DNA of 43,406 nt from contig JAZSPC010000010.1 of NCBI GenBank assembly GCA_045537285.1, positions 1 to 43,406 on the forward strand, in the 5' to 3' direction. The notes beneath the pieces are model-generated. The model did not search any database. It was given only the letters and a program-made list of their open reading frames with translations, and was not told where the DNA came from. The position numbers and the translations under genes were made by a program. The stretch comes from HGM13634 sp045537285. Its GTDB lineage: Bacteria; Bacillota; Clostridia; TANB77; CAG-508. This document shows, piece after piece, positions 8,491 to 18,922 of the stretch (the stretch's first letter is position 1; each line of letters starts with the position of its first letter).

Positions 8491-11400
8491 TTGAAAATAG
8501 CCAAATTCTTAAATATAAAAGGTGCTCTTTTAGATCAAAATCAATTAGAAAACTATTTGGAAAAAGTCGCATCAGAACACATATTACAAGCAAAATCATA
8601 TAAAGACACATACCCTATTCCAAGGTTAAATGAAAACTTTAAACAAATTACAAAAACCTATGATATTTTAAACTCACACTTAAAATTAGGAATAAATATA
8701 CATCCAGCAGGAGAATGGCTTTTAGATAATTACTATATTATAGAAGAAACATATAAAACGATAAAAAAAGAATTAAGTTTGAAGAAATATACAAGTTTTG
8801 TTGGGATACAAGATGGAGAGTATGAGGGATTTGCAAGAATCTATGTTTTAGCGGCAGAAATTGTAGGCTACACAGACGGAAAAATAGATAGTGATAAATT
8901 AAAAAGTTTGTTGAAAGCATATCAAAATAAGAAAACACTAGGAATGGAAGAAATTTGGAATATTAGTGTTTTTTTAAACATTTCTTTAATTGAAAAAATA
9001 AGGAATGTGTGTGATAAAGTATGTTTTGTACAAATTCAAAAATACAAGGTAGAGAGTATTATTGAAAGATTAGTAGAAAATAAACAAGACCAAGATTTAG
9101 TATATAAAAGAAGTATAGAAAATAGCAAACTTCCTTTTTCAAAAGAACCGTTTATAGAATATTTATCATACAGATTAAATGGTTATGGTAAAAAAGCAAT
9201 TCCGTATTTAAAAATACTAGAAGAGCAAGTAGAGAAAACAGGAACTACAATAGGTGAAATAATTAAAAAAGAGCATTTTGATATTGCTCTTAAAAAGCTT
9301 TCAATTGGAAATTGTATTAGGAGTATAAAAGATATTCGAAGAATTAATTTTACTGCAATTTTTGAAAAAATAAATGGAGTAGAAGAGATATTAAAAAAAG
9401 ATCCTGCAAATGTGTATAGCAAAATGACATATAAAACAAAAGAATATTATAGAAATAAAATTAAAGAATTATCTAAAAAATCAAAAATATCAGAAATCTA
9501 TATAACGTCAAAAGCCTTAGAACTTGCTAATAAAAATAAAAAATATAATAAGAAAAGGCATATAGGTTATTATATTATAGATAAAGGTTTAACAGACTTG
9601 AAAAAAGAGTTAAGTATTAAAGAAAACTATCTGAGTAATACAAAAAAAAGAGAAAAATTATATATTGGAATAATTATTTTTTTAACATCAATTTTTACAT
9701 TACTAGCAACTACACTCTTTATAAATATTACTAAAAACTTAATATTATCTATATTATTTTTAATATTTACTTTTATACCAATAAGCGAAATAGTAATAAA
9801 AAATATACAATATATTTTGTCGAAAAACGTAAAACCAAAATTAATACCAAAACTAGATTTTACAAACGGAATTCCAACAGAGTTTAGTACAATGGTAATT
9901 ATGCCAACAATACTAAAATCAAAAGAAAATGTAGAAGAATTTTTAGAAAAATTAGAAGTATATTATTTAGCAAATAAATCAGAGAATATTTATTTTACAT
10001 TACTAGGAGATTGTTCTACATCGTCAAAAGAAAAAGAGGAATATGATGAAGAAGTAGTTGAGGCTGGAAAAACAAAAATTCAAGAACTAAACAATAAATA
10101 TGGAGAGAATATTTTTAATTTTGTATATAGAAAAAGATTATGGAATAGCAAAGAAAATAAATTTTTGGGGTGGGAAAGAAAACGAGGATTAATTACAGAA
10201 TTTAATCAGTTTTTATTAGGAAAAACGGAAAATACTTTTAAATATAATTCTCTTGTGAATAAAGAATTGCCAAGAATAAAATATATAATTACATTAGATT
10301 CAGATACAAACTTAGTTTTAGACACTGCAAAAGAATTAATAGGAGCAATGGCACATATTTTAAATATTCCTGTAATAGATGAGGAAAGAAATGTTGTAAT
10401 AGAAGGGCATGCACTAATGCAACCTAGAATTGGAATAGATTTAGATTCTAGTAGAAAGACTTTATTTACAAAAATATATGCTGGTATGGGTGGGATAGAT
10501 GCATATTCAGGTGCAATATCAGATATTTATCAAGATAATTTCAATGAAGGAACTTTCACTGGAAAAGGAATATATGATCTACAAGTTTTTAATAAGGTTT
10601 TAGAAAATGCAATACCTGAAAATACAGTATTAAGTCATGATTTATTAGAAGGAATTTATACAAGATGCGGGCTTGTTACAGATGTCATTTTACTTGATTC
10701 ATACCCTACAAAATTTAATAGCTATATAACAAGATTAAGCCGTTGGATTCGTGGTGACTGGCAGATTGTATCTTGGTTAAAAAATACAGTAATAGATAGA
10801 AAACAAAACACAATAAGTAATCCAATTGGAGAATTTGGAAAATTTAAAATATTAGATAATTTAAGAAGAAGTTTATTAGAAATAACACAGTTGTTAACTT
10901 TAATTGTTATTTTTCTTGCAAATGCTAAAAACAGTACAAGCCTTTATCTAATAATTTTTTTAAGTATATTTATAGATTTAGCCATTGAATTATTAAATAC
11001 AATAATATTTAAAAAAGAGGGTGTAAAGAAGCAAGCATCTTTTGAAAATAAATTACCAGGCTTAAAATTAAGTCTTGTAAGAAGTATTATCAATTTTTCT
11101 AGCATTATATATAAATCCATAATTTCTTTAAAAGCAATTTGTATTACATTATATAGAGTACTAAAAACAAAAGAACATTTACTAGAATGGCTTACAGCAG
11201 ATGAAGCAGAAAAAACTTCAAAAGAAAATATGGGCTGTTTTTTAAAAGAAATGTGGATTAATGTATTTTCTGGATTTGTTTTATTTATATTTTCTATATT
11301 TACATTTAACATTTTTATGCTGGTAGTATCAATATTATGGATGATGGCACCATGCATATGCTGCGTTATAAGCAAAAAAATAGAGAAACCCGCTTTATAT

Positions 11401-14400
11401 AAAACCTTAAATTATGAAGAACAACGAGAAATTTTAGAAATAGCAAAATTAACTTGGAAATATTTTGAAGATTACTTGAATAGTGAAAATAATTTTTTAC
11501 CACCAGATAATTATCAAGAATCAAGAGCCATCAAAATTGTAGATAGAACTTCTTCTACTAATATGGGTTTGGGCTTAATTAGTGTAATTTCAGCATATGA
11601 TTTAAAATTTATAGAATTAGATAAAGCACTATATTTAATTCAAAAAATGCTAGAAACAATTTGCAGGTTACCGAAATGGAATGGCCATTTATATAATTGG
11701 TACAATATTAAAACATTAGTGCCACTACGACCTGCATATATATCGACAGTAGATAGTGGTAATTTTATAGGTTACTTAATTACTTTAAAAACATTTTTAA
11801 TGGAAATTGAAGACAAAGAAATAAAAGATAAATATTTAGTAGATGCAAATGTAGAGTATATAAATAAATTAATAAATGATACAGATTTTAGTAAATTATA
11901 TAATAACGAAATAAGCCTATTTTCCATTGGGTTTAATATAGATGAAAACAAATTAACAGATTCATATTATGATTTATTAGCATCAGAAGCAAGACAAGCA
12001 AGTTTGGTTGCAATAGCTAAAAAAGATGTTCCAGCAAAACACTGGAACAGTTTAAGTAAAACTTTAACAACCATAGATGGCAAAAAAGGTTTGGTTTCAT
12101 GGTCAGGAACCGCTTTTGAATATTTAATGCCAAATATAAATATAAAAAAATATTCAGGAAGTTTATTAGATGAATCTTGTAAATTTATGGTAATGTCACA
12201 AAAAAAATATTGCGACAAATTACAAATACCTTGGGGGATTTCAGAAGCGGCATTTAATTTAAAAGATTTAAATTCAAATTATCAATACAAAGCGTTTGGA
12301 ATACCGTGGCTTGGTCTTAAAAGAGGTTTAGCAGATGATATTGTTGTTTCTTCTTATGGCAGTATTTTAGCAATAACAGAAGAGCCCAAAGAAGTACTAA
12401 AAAATATAAACATATTAAAGAAGTATAATATGTATGGAGAATATGGTCTATATGAAAGTATAGATTTTACACCAGAAAGATTAGGAAATAACAAAAAATA
12501 TGAAGTTGTAAAAACATATATGGCACACCACCAAGGACTAATTTTGTTATCAATAAATAATTTAGTAAACAACAATATTTTGCAAGAAAGATTTCATAAG
12601 AATCCAGAAATAAAATCAGTAGATATATTACTACAAGAAAAATTACCAGAAGACATGCTTATAACAAAAGAAAGAAAAGAAAAAGTAGAAAAAATAAAAT
12701 ATATTGGAAATAATACTAACTATTATAAAGAAATAATTAATTTTGGAAATGATTTACAAGAATTAAATGTTATATCAAATGAAGACTATTTAGTTTGTTT
12801 AAATAAAAATGGTACTGGGTTTAGTAAATATAAAGACATCTTAATAAATAGATATAAAAGAACAAACAAATATAATGAAGGTATTTTTTTCTATTTTAAA
12901 AATATAAAAAATAAAAATATTTGGTCTAATATATATAATGAAAACTTACAAGAATATAAAACAATTTTCACAGCAGATATGAATCAGACTATTGTTATAA
13001 ACAATAATATTAAAACAAAAATTAAAGTAATTATAGCACCGAATGATAATGTGGAAATTAGAAATATAAAATTAAGCAATTTATCAAATGCAGATGAAAT
13101 ATTAGAAATAAGTTCTGTATTAGAACCGGTTTTATCAACAGAAAATCAGGATAATGCCCATAAAGCATTTAATAATCTGTTTTTAAAATATGAAGAAATA
13201 GAGAATGGAATATTAATAAAAAGAAATAACAGAGGAGAAGAAAAAGAAATATTTTTAGCGGTAGGATTTTTTGCGGATAAAGGAAATATTGAAAAATTAG
13301 AATATGAAATAGATAAAGAAAAACTATATGGAAGATTAAACAATAATATTCCTAGAAAGATAGAAAATTCAGAGAAATTCAGTAATAATTTAGGATTAGT
13401 AGTAGACCCAATTTTATCATTTAGAAGAACATTAAAAGTAGGAAGACAAGAAAAAGTAGAATTAAATTTAGTTATAAGTGTTTCAGAAAATAAAGAAGAG
13501 GCAATAGAAAAATTAAACAACTATAAAAGCTTTGAAAATGTAAAAAGAACTTTTGAAATATCAAAAATAAGGAACGAAGAAAATGCTAGATACTTGCAAA
13601 TTACAGGAAAAGAAATGCAGTTGTATCAAAAAATATTATCATATTTATTAAATATAAACCCATTAAGAAAATTATATGTTAATAAATTTGAAGATTATGA
13701 ATTTAAACAAGAAGATTTATGGGGTTTTGGAATTTCGGGAGATTTTCCGATAATATTAGTAAAAATTTCACAAGTAAATCAAATTTATGTAATAAACAGT
13801 TTGTTAAAAGCTTTTTCATTTTTTCAAAATAAAAATATAACCGTAGATTTAATAATTTTAAATGAAGAAAAAAATGTGTATGAAAGATATGTAAAAGATG
13901 CTGTTTTTAGAGAAATTGCAAACTTTAATTTATCATATTTAATAAATAACAGAATATTTATATTGAATTCAAATGAAATAGAAGATAAAGAAATATTAAA
14001 TTTTAAAGCAAATTTAATAATAGATGCCAATAAAGGAAGTTTAGAAAATATAATTTTAGAATTAGAAGAAGAATATTTACAAAAATATATTAAAAAAGAA
14101 AATAAAGATGTTTTTAAAGAAGAAACTGATTTTGAAAAATATTTAGCAGGGCAATTAGATTTAAAATATCAAAATGAATATGGTGGTTTTAGTAGCGACG
14201 GTAGAGAATATATAATATGCGTAGATAAAAATGTACCAGCAGTATGGAGCAATGTTTTAGCAAATGAGAATTTTGGAACTATTGTTACTCAAAATTTAGG
14301 TGGTTTTTCTTGGTATAGAAACAGCAGATTAAATAGAATAAGTAAATGGTCAAATGACTCTATTATGGATACTCCATCAGAAGAAATATATGTTCAAGAC

Positions 14401-16488
14401 GAAAGTGAAAATAAAGTATGGAGACTAGGAAAAGGTAATTTATTAGTAACTCATGGATTTGGATATTCAAAATATGAACAAAACAAATTAGATATAAAAC
14501 AAAAACTAGAAGTTTTTGTAAGTATGAAAAATAATATAAAATTTAATTTACTGCTTTTAAAAAATAATACAAATCATACTAAAAAAATAAATTTAATATA
14601 TAAAGTGAATACAGTATTAGATGAAGATGAAATAAAATCAGAAGGAAATATTAATTTAGAATATAACAAACCAAAAGATGTTATATGTTCTAAGAATTTA
14701 TATAGTTCAAGTATAAATTGTGTTTCATATGTTTATAGTAGCGAAAAAATATTAAGTTATACAGGTAATGGTAATAGTATAAATGTATTTAGCAGTGAGG
14801 AGTTAAATAATGAAAACTCTATTGGAAACAAACCTTGTATGGCAATAAAAATACAAGTGGAATTAGGAGCATTTGAAGAAAAAGAAATATCATTTATTTT
14901 AGGAGCTTGTGAAAATGAAAAAGATATTTTAACAGAATTTAAGCAAATAGAAAATTGTAAGAAAGAATATCAAGATACTAAAAATTATTGGCTAAATTTA
15001 TTAGGGAAAGTAAGTATAAAAACACCAATAGAAGAATTAAATATTATATTAAATGGTTGGGCTATGTATCAAACTATTTCATCTAGATTATATGCTAGAA
15101 GTGGATTTAATCAATCAGGGGGAGCTTTTGGTTTTAGAGACCAACTGCAAGACTCAATTAGTACTAAATTTTTAAATCCAGAAATGGTAAAAAAACAAAT
15201 ATTAAAACATGCAGCACATCAATTTGTTGAAGGTGATACTGAGCATTGGTGGCATGATGAAACTGGTAGAGGTATTCGTACAAAATTTTCAGATGATAGA
15301 TTATGGCTTATATATGTAACTATTCAGTATATTATTTTTACAGGAGATTATAGTATTTTAGATATACAAATTCCATATATAGAAGGAAAACTACTAGAAG
15401 AAAAAGATGAAGACTATAATATTCATCCAATATCAAGCATAAAAGAAAGCCTATACAATCATTGTGTTAGAGCAATAAATATAAGTTTGAAATTTGGAGA
15501 AAATAATTTGCCACTAATTGGTTCCGGAGACTGGAATGATGGATTTAGCACAGTTGGAAATAAAGGCAAAGGGGAAAGTGTATGGCTAGGCTTTTTCATA
15601 TATGATATTTTAAATGGTTTTATTCCAATAATGAGAGAAAAAGAAGAAAATGAGAATTTGATAGATGAATATATTAAAATAATAAATAGATTAAAAAAGG
15701 CATTAAATAAACAAGGATGGGATGGAAGATGGTATAGAAGAGCATATACAGATGATGGACACGTTTTAGGAAGCAGTGAAAACGAAGAATGTAAAATAGA
15801 TAGTATTGCACAAAGTTGGTCTGCCATCTCAAATGCAGGGGATAATGATAAAAAATATATTGCGATGGATTCGTTAGAAAGATATCTAATTAATAAAGAG
15901 ATGGGAATTATTAAATTGTTGGATCCACCATTTGAAAAAAGTGAATTAAAGCCAGGATATATAAAAGCATATTTGCCAGGAGTTAGAGAAAATGGCGGGC
16001 AATATACACATGCTGCAATTTGGGCAGTAATTGCATTTGCAAAATTAAAATTAGAAGATAAAGCCTGTGAATATTTTAATATGATAAACCCAATAGAACA
16101 TTCAAATACAAAAGAAAAAGCAGATAGATATAAAATAGAGCCATATATTATACCAGCAGATATTTATGGAAATCAAAACTTGCTTGGAAGAGGTGGCTGG
16201 ACCTGGTATACAGGATCTTCTGGTTGGTACTATATTGCGGGTATTGAGCATATTTTAGGATTAAAAATACAAAATCAAAAATTAACCTTAGATCCATGTG
16301 TTCCAAAAGATTGGGAAGACTATTTTATTCATTATAAATTTGGAGAAAGTATATATAATATAAAAGTCAAAAATATTAATAAAACAAATAAAGTTCAAAA
16401 AGTTATTTTAAATAACCAAGAAATAGAAGAGAAAGAAATTAAATTAATTAATAATGGGAAAATAAATGAAATTGAAATTGTTTTATAA
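8491..16488 (+). CDS. Cyclic beta-1,2-glucan synthase-like giant glycosyltransferase
   Basis: This 2665-residue protein has the three modules of cyclic beta-1,2-glucan synthases. After a membrane hairpin (about 390-445), a GT84-type transferase domain shows TLDSDTNL (near 601), HDLLEG (near 715) and RWIRGDWQ (near 751). More membrane spans follow (about 790-830, 920-970). A glycoamylase-like cyclisation domain (GH189 type) spans about 985-1360 with TSSTNMGLGL, YISTVDSGN and WGISEAAFN. The C-terminal GH94 phosphorylase-like part has SGGAFGFRDQLQDS (near 2205) and GDWNDG (near 2345), the latter holding the general-acid Asp; it trims chains in known enzymes. TTG at 8491 is preferred because AGGAG ends 8 nt before it and would overlap the GTG at 8482. 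The family is about 2800 residues. No dedicated glucan exporter is nearby. Single-gene unit. Confidence 0.85.
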   Translation: MKIAKFLNIKGALLDQNQLENYLEKVASEHILQAKSYKDTYPIPRLNENFKQITKTYDILNSHLKLGINIHPAGEWLLDNYYIIEETYKTIKKELSLKKYTSFVGIQDGEYEGFARIYVLAAEIVGYTDGKIDSDKLKSLLKAYQNKKTLGMEEIWNISVFLNISLIEKIRNVCDKVCFVQIQKYKVESIIERLVENKQDQDLVYKRSIENSKLPFSKEPFIEYLSYRLNGYGKKAIPYLKILEEQVEKTGTTIGEIIKKEHFDIALKKLSIGNCIRSIKDIRRINFTAIFEKINGVEEILKKDPANVYSKMTYKTKEYYRNKIKELSKKSKISEIYITSKALELANKNKKYNKKRHIGYYIIDKGLTDLKKELSIKENYLSNTKKREKLYIGIIIFLTSIFTLLATTLFINITKNLILSILFLIFTFIPISEIVIKNIQYILSKNVKPKLIPKLDFTNGIPTEFSTMVIMPTILKSKENVEEFLEKLEVYYLANKSENIYFTLLGDCSTSSKEKEEYDEEVVEAGKTKIQELNNKYGENIFNFVYRKRLWNSKENKFLGWERKRGLITEFNQFLLGKTENTFKYNSLVNKELPRIKYIITLDSDTNLVLDTAKELIGAMAHILNIPVIDEERNVVIEGHALMQPRIGIDLDSSRKTLFTKIYAGMGGIDAYSGAISDIYQDNFNEGTFTGKGIYDLQVFNKVLENAIPENTVLSHDLLEGIYTRCGLVTDVILLDSYPTKFNSYITRLSRWIRGDWQIVSWLKNTVIDRKQNTISNPIGEFGKFKILDNLRRSLLEITQLLTLIVIFLANAKNSTSLYLIIFLSIFIDLAIELLNTIIFKKEGVKKQASFENKLPGLKLSLVRSIINFSSIIYKSIISLKAICITLYRVLKTKEHLLEWLTADEAEKTSKENMGCFLKEMWINVFSGFVLFIFSIFTFNIFMLVVSILWMMAPCICCVISKKIEKPALYKTLNYEEQREILEIAKLTWKYFEDYLNSENNFLPPDNYQESRAIKIVDRTSSTNMGLGLISVISAYDLKFIELDKALYLIQKMLETICRLPKWNGHLYNWYNIKTLVPLRPAYISTVDSGNFIGYLITLKTFLMEIEDKEIKDKYLVDANVEYINKLINDTDFSKLYNNEISLFSIGFNIDENKLTDSYYDLLASEARQASLVAIAKKDVPAKHWNSLSKTLTTIDGKKGLVSWSGTAFEYLMPNINIKKYSGSLLDESCKFMVMSQKKYCDKLQIPWGISEAAFNLKDLNSNYQYKAFGIPWLGLKRGLADDIVVSSYGSILAITEEPKEVLKNINILKKYNMYGEYGLYESIDFTPERLGNNKKYEVVKTYMAHHQGLILLSINNLVNNNILQERFHKNPEIKSVDILLQEKLPEDMLITKERKEKVEKIKYIGNNTNYYKEIINFGNDLQELNVISNEDYLVCLNKNGTGFSKYKDILINRYKRTNKYNEGIFFYFKNIKNKNIWSNIYNENLQEYKTIFTADMNQTIVINNNIKTKIKVIIAPNDNVEIRNIKLSNLSNADEILEISSVLEPVLSTENQDNAHKAFNNLFLKYEEIENGILIKRNNRGEEKEIFLAVGFFADKGNIEKLEYEIDKEKLYGRLNNNIPRKIENSEKFSNNLGLVVDPILSFRRTLKVGRQEKVELNLVISVSENKEEAIEKLNNYKSFENVKRTFEISKIRNEENARYLQITGKEMQLYQKILSYLLNINPLRKLYVNKFEDYEFKQEDLWGFGISGDFPIILVKISQVNQIYVINSLLKAFSFFQNKNITVDLIILNEEKNVYERYVKDAVFREIANFNLSYLINNRIFILNSNEIEDKEILNFKANLIIDANKGSLENIILELEEEYLQKYIKKENKDVFKEETDFEKYLAGQLDLKYQNEYGGFSSDGREYIICVDKNVPAVWSNVLANENFGTIVTQNLGGFSWYRNSRLNRISKWSNDSIMDTPSEEIYVQDESENKVWRLGKGNLLVTHGFGYSKYEQNKLDIKQKLEVFVSMKNNIKFNLLLLKNNTNHTKKINLIYKVNTVLDEDEIKSEGNINLEYNKPKDVICSKNLYSSSINCVSYVYSSEKILSYTGNGNSINVFSSEELNNENSIGNKPCMAIKIQVELGAFEEKEISFILGACENEKDILTEFKQIENCKKEYQDTKNYWLNLLGKVSIKTPIEELNIILNGWAMYQTISSRLYARSGFNQSGGAFGFRDQLQDSISTKFLNPEMVKKQILKHAAHQFVEGDTEHWWHDETGRGIRTKFSDDRLWLIYVTIQYIIFTGDYSILDIQIPYIEGKLLEEKDEDYNIHPISSIKESLYNHCVRAINISLKFGENNLPLIGSGDWNDGFSTVGNKGKGESVWLGFFIYDILNGFIPIMREKEENENLIDEYIKIINRLKKALNKQGWDGRWYRRAYTDDGHVLGSSENEECKIDSIAQSWSAISNAGDNDKKYIAMDSLERYLINKEMGIIKLLDPPFEKSELKPGYIKAYLPGVRENGGQYTHAAIWAVIAFAKLKLEDKACEYFNMINPIEHSNTKEKADRYKIEPYIIPADIYGNQNLLGRGGWTWYTGSSGWYYIAGIEHILGLKIQNQKLTLDPCVPKDWEDYFIHYKFGESIYNIKVKNINKTNKVQKVILNNQEIEEKEIKLINNGKINEIEIVL

Positions 16489-16497
16489 CAAAAATTT

Positions 16498-16534
16498 AAA
16501 GACTATCAATATAATTAAAATATTGATAGTCTTT
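16498..16534 (+). terminator. Terminator after the glucan synthase gene
   Basis: AAAGACTATCAATAT and ATATTGATAGTCTTT form a 14-15 bp perfect stem with a short A/T loop, ending in four T. Confidence 0.85.
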
Positions 16535-16557
16535 TATATTAAAAAATTGTAACAAAT

Positions 16558-16574
16558 ATTACAAAAATTTTACA
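16558..16574 (-). promoter_or_regulatory. WalR-type box upstream of walR
   Basis: On the minus strand the bases read TGTAAA-N5-TGTAAT, matching the WalR (YycF) consensus TGTWAH-N5-TGTWAH exactly. It ends 7 nt before the -35 at 16582, almost the same placement as the boxes at 30824-30851. Autoregulation is inferred. Confidence 0.55.
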
Positions 16575-16581
16575 AAAAAAC

Positions 16582-16610
16582 TTGTGCAATTCTTAGGGAT
16601 ATGATATATT
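16582..16610 (+). promoter_or_regulatory. Promoter of walR-walK
   Basis: TTGTGC at 16582-16587 and TATATT at 16605-16610 are 17 nt apart. The -35 is a poor match, which suits an activator-dependent promoter behind the adjacent WalR-type box. Confidence 0.5.
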
Positions 16611-16640
16611 CATAGTAATATAAATCATGGAGGTTCTTTT

Positions 16641-17369
16641 ATGGACGAATTTGAAATGAATAATGAGAAAAAAACAATATTAATAGTAGATGACGAAAAG
16701 CCAATTGTAGATATACTTGTATACAATTTACAAAAAGAAGGATATAATACAATCGAAGCAAACGATGGTGTTACTGCTGTTGAAATTGCTTTAAATCAAA
16801 AACCAGATTTAATATTATTAGATATAATGTTACCAAGAATGGACGGACTAACAGTATGCAAAAAAATTAGAACAACATTAAATGTTCCAATATTAATGCT
16901 TACTGCAAGAGATGAAGAAATAGATAAAATAATAGGATTAGAACTAGGCGCAGATGATTATGTAACAAAACCATTTAGTGTAAGAGAATTAATGGCTAGA
17001 ATAAAAGCAAATTTAAGAAAATTTGAAGCTTCTAATGCTGAGACACTTGCTCCAAATAAAGAAACAAAGAAAGTAACAATTGGAGAATTAACAATAGATT
17101 TCGACAGATTTGAAGTAAAAGTAAGGGACGAAATAATAGATCTTACTTTAAGGGAATTTGAAGTGTTAAAATACTTAGCAAATCAACCAGGACAAGTTGT
17201 TACAAGGGAAGTATTACTTGAAAAAGTGTGGGGATATGAGTATTACGGAGATATTAGAACAGTTGATGTTACAGTAAGAAGAATCCGCGAGAAAATAGAA
17301 AAAGATACTTCTGCTCCCAAAATATTAATAACAAAAAGAGGAGTAGGTTATTATATAGCAAGTAAATAA
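16641..17369 (+). CDS. walR: OmpR-family response regulator, WalR-like
   Basis: A 242-residue regulator with a receiver domain (phosphoacceptor Asp61 in LLLDIMLPRMDGL, Lys in TKPFS near 112) and an OmpR/PhoB winged helix. The recognition-helix region VWGYEYYGDIRTVDVTVRRIREKIE is the stretch that WalR proteins share almost word for word, and it favours WalR over PhoP. WalR controls peptidoglycan hydrolase genes. TGGAGG precedes the ATG by 7 nt. It is followed by the histidine kinase gene; a WalR-type box precedes its promoter. PhoP is the alternative. Confidence 0.85.
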   Translation: MDEFEMNNEKKTILIVDDEKPIVDILVYNLQKEGYNTIEANDGVTAVEIALNQKPDLILLDIMLPRMDGLTVCKKIRTTLNVPILMLTARDEEIDKIIGLELGADDYVTKPFSVRELMARIKANLRKFEASNAETLAPNKETKKVTIGELTIDFDRFEVKVRDEIIDLTLREFEVLKYLANQPGQVVTREVLLEKVWGYEYYGDIRTVDVTVRRIREKIEKDTSAPKILITKRGVGYYIASK

Positions 17370-17374
17370 AAGTT

Positions 17375-17421
17375 CAATTAGAATGGGAACTTTTGGGACA
17401 TCCCGAAAGTTCCCAGAATTG
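17375..17421 (+). other. Long intercistronic stem-loop between walR and walK
   Basis: TGGGAACTTTTGGGA at 17384-17398 pairs with TCCCGAAAGTTCCCA at 17401-17415, extended across a small internal loop by CAATT (17375-17379) with AATTG (17417-17421). No T run follows, so it is more likely an RNA-processing, stability or attenuation element. The walK RBS AAAGGGG starts 5 nt downstream. Confidence 0.6.
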
Positions 17422-17440
17422 ATTTAAAGGGGAAAAATTC

Positions 17441-18859
17441 ATGTTTAAAAAAACACATATAAATACAATAATGTTATTTTTTATAATAGGTTTAATTTTT
17501 ATAACAGGATTTGGGCTAATAAATATACTAAATTTAAATGATATAAAATTAGAACTTACAGATATAAATACAATAAATCAAATTGAAACAAGAATAGATT
17601 ATTTAATAAAATTTACAATTGTATTAAATGGGGTTTATTCTTTATGTTGCATAGTTATTGCAATAATTGTTTCAAGAATATTAAATAAGCCAATTACAAA
17701 ATTAATATCAGATGCAGAAAAAATAGTTTCAAATGAGACAAAAATAGAAAAGAAGAAAAATAATAAAAATTCAGACGAAGTTGTAAATGCTTTTAATATG
17801 GTAACAGATGAGTTAAAAGAAAACTTAAATGAAATGGCAAGACAAAAAAAACAAATTGAAACTATAATTTTACATATGACAGACGGTATAATAGCTTTTA
17901 ATATGCAAGGTGAAGTTATTTTAGTAAATCCAGCAGCGACAAGATTTTTAAGGTTATTACCACAAGATAAAGATTTTAATACTATTTTTAATAAAAAGAT
18001 ATTCTTAGATATTAATATGGAAAAAATAATATATTTAGAAAATTGGACATCATCAGAGCAAAAAATAACAATTGGTGATAAAGTTTTAAATATGTTTTTT
18101 GCTCAATTTAAAGACGAAAATGATAGACCATCAGGAATCATGGTTCTAATTCAAGATATTACAGAGCACGTAAAACTTGATAACATGAGAAAAGAATTTG
18201 TGGCAGATGTGTCACATGAATTAAAAACACCAATTACTTCAATAATGGGTTATGCAGATACTCTTTTAGAAGGAGAATACGATAAGGATACACAAAATAG
18301 ATTTTTAAATGTAATTGCAGAAGAAGCAAGAAGAATGGCTAAACTAGTTACAGACCTTTTAACATTATCAAGATTTGATAACAATCAAATTTTACAAGAA
18401 AAAGTGAGGTTTGATTTAGGAGAATTAGTTAAACAATGTCAAGAAAAAGTGCAAATCGAAATAGATAAAAAAGGTCATAAAGTAGAATGTTTTGTAACAG
18501 CAGATGTTCCAAATGTTTATGCTGATAGAGAAGGAATTGAAAGAGTGGTTTTAAATATATTGACAAACAGCATAAAATATACACCAGATGGTGGAAACAT
18601 TAAGATTTATGTTGGTTTTGTATATAATGATGCCTACATAAAAGTGATAGATAACGGACTAGGGATACCAGAAGAGGACTTAAATAGGATATTTGAAAGA
18701 TTTTACAGAGTAGATAAAGCTCGTACAAGACAAATGGGTGGAACAGGTTTAGGGTTATCTATTGCAAAAGAAATTTTAGATAAAAATAATGGAAGTATAG
18801 ATATTAAGAGTGAAAAAGGTAAAGGAACTGAGGTTGTAATTAGAATTCCAACTAAATAG
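17441..18859 (+). CDS. walK: Sensor histidine kinase, WalK-like
   Basis: A 472-residue kinase with two membrane spans (about 9-28 and 57-80) enclosing only about 30 residues outside, then HAMP (about 80-135), a PAS domain (about 140-240), a HisKA domain with phosphorylated His259 in DVSHELKTPITS, and HATPase boxes NILTNSIKYTPDGG (N), DNGLGIP (G1), FERFYRVD (F) and GGTGLGLSIAKEI (G2). WalK proteins of Bacillus have a large extracellular PAS-like domain; its absence here is like streptococcal-type short sensors. It follows walR after 71 nt containing a strong stem-loop. The YycH/YycI regulators usual in bacilli are not downstream. Confidence 0.82.
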   Translation: MFKKTHINTIMLFFIIGLIFITGFGLINILNLNDIKLELTDINTINQIETRIDYLIKFTIVLNGVYSLCCIVIAIIVSRILNKPITKLISDAEKIVSNETKIEKKKNNKNSDEVVNAFNMVTDELKENLNEMARQKKQIETIILHMTDGIIAFNMQGEVILVNPAATRFLRLLPQDKDFNTIFNKKIFLDINMEKIIYLENWTSSEQKITIGDKVLNMFFAQFKDENDRPSGIMVLIQDITEHVKLDNMRKEFVADVSHELKTPITSIMGYADTLLEGEYDKDTQNRFLNVIAEEARRMAKLVTDLLTLSRFDNNQILQEKVRFDLGELVKQCQEKVQIEIDKKGHKVECFVTADVPNVYADREGIERVVLNILTNSIKYTPDGGNIKIYVGFVYNDAYIKVIDNGLGIPEEDLNRIFERFYRVDKARTRQMGGTGLGLSIAKEILDKNNGSIDIKSEKGKGTEVVIRIPTK

Positions 18860-18869
18860 AATTTCAGTA

Positions 18870-18899
18870 TTTACAAAAAATAATGCAGTATGCTATAAT
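18870..18899 (+). promoter_or_regulatory. Promoter before the Ig-like anchored protein
   Basis: TTTACA at 18870-18875 and TATAAT at 18894-18899 are 18 nt apart, directly after walK, giving the next two genes their own start. Confidence 0.6.
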
Positions 18900-18922
18900 G
18901 AGAACGAAAAAAGGAGGCAGAA

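Noticed and set aside
9815..9824. TTTGTCGAA, a perfect Spo0A box
   Set aside because: It lies deep inside the glucan synthase coding region, far from any promoter, so it is probably chance in AT-rich DNA.
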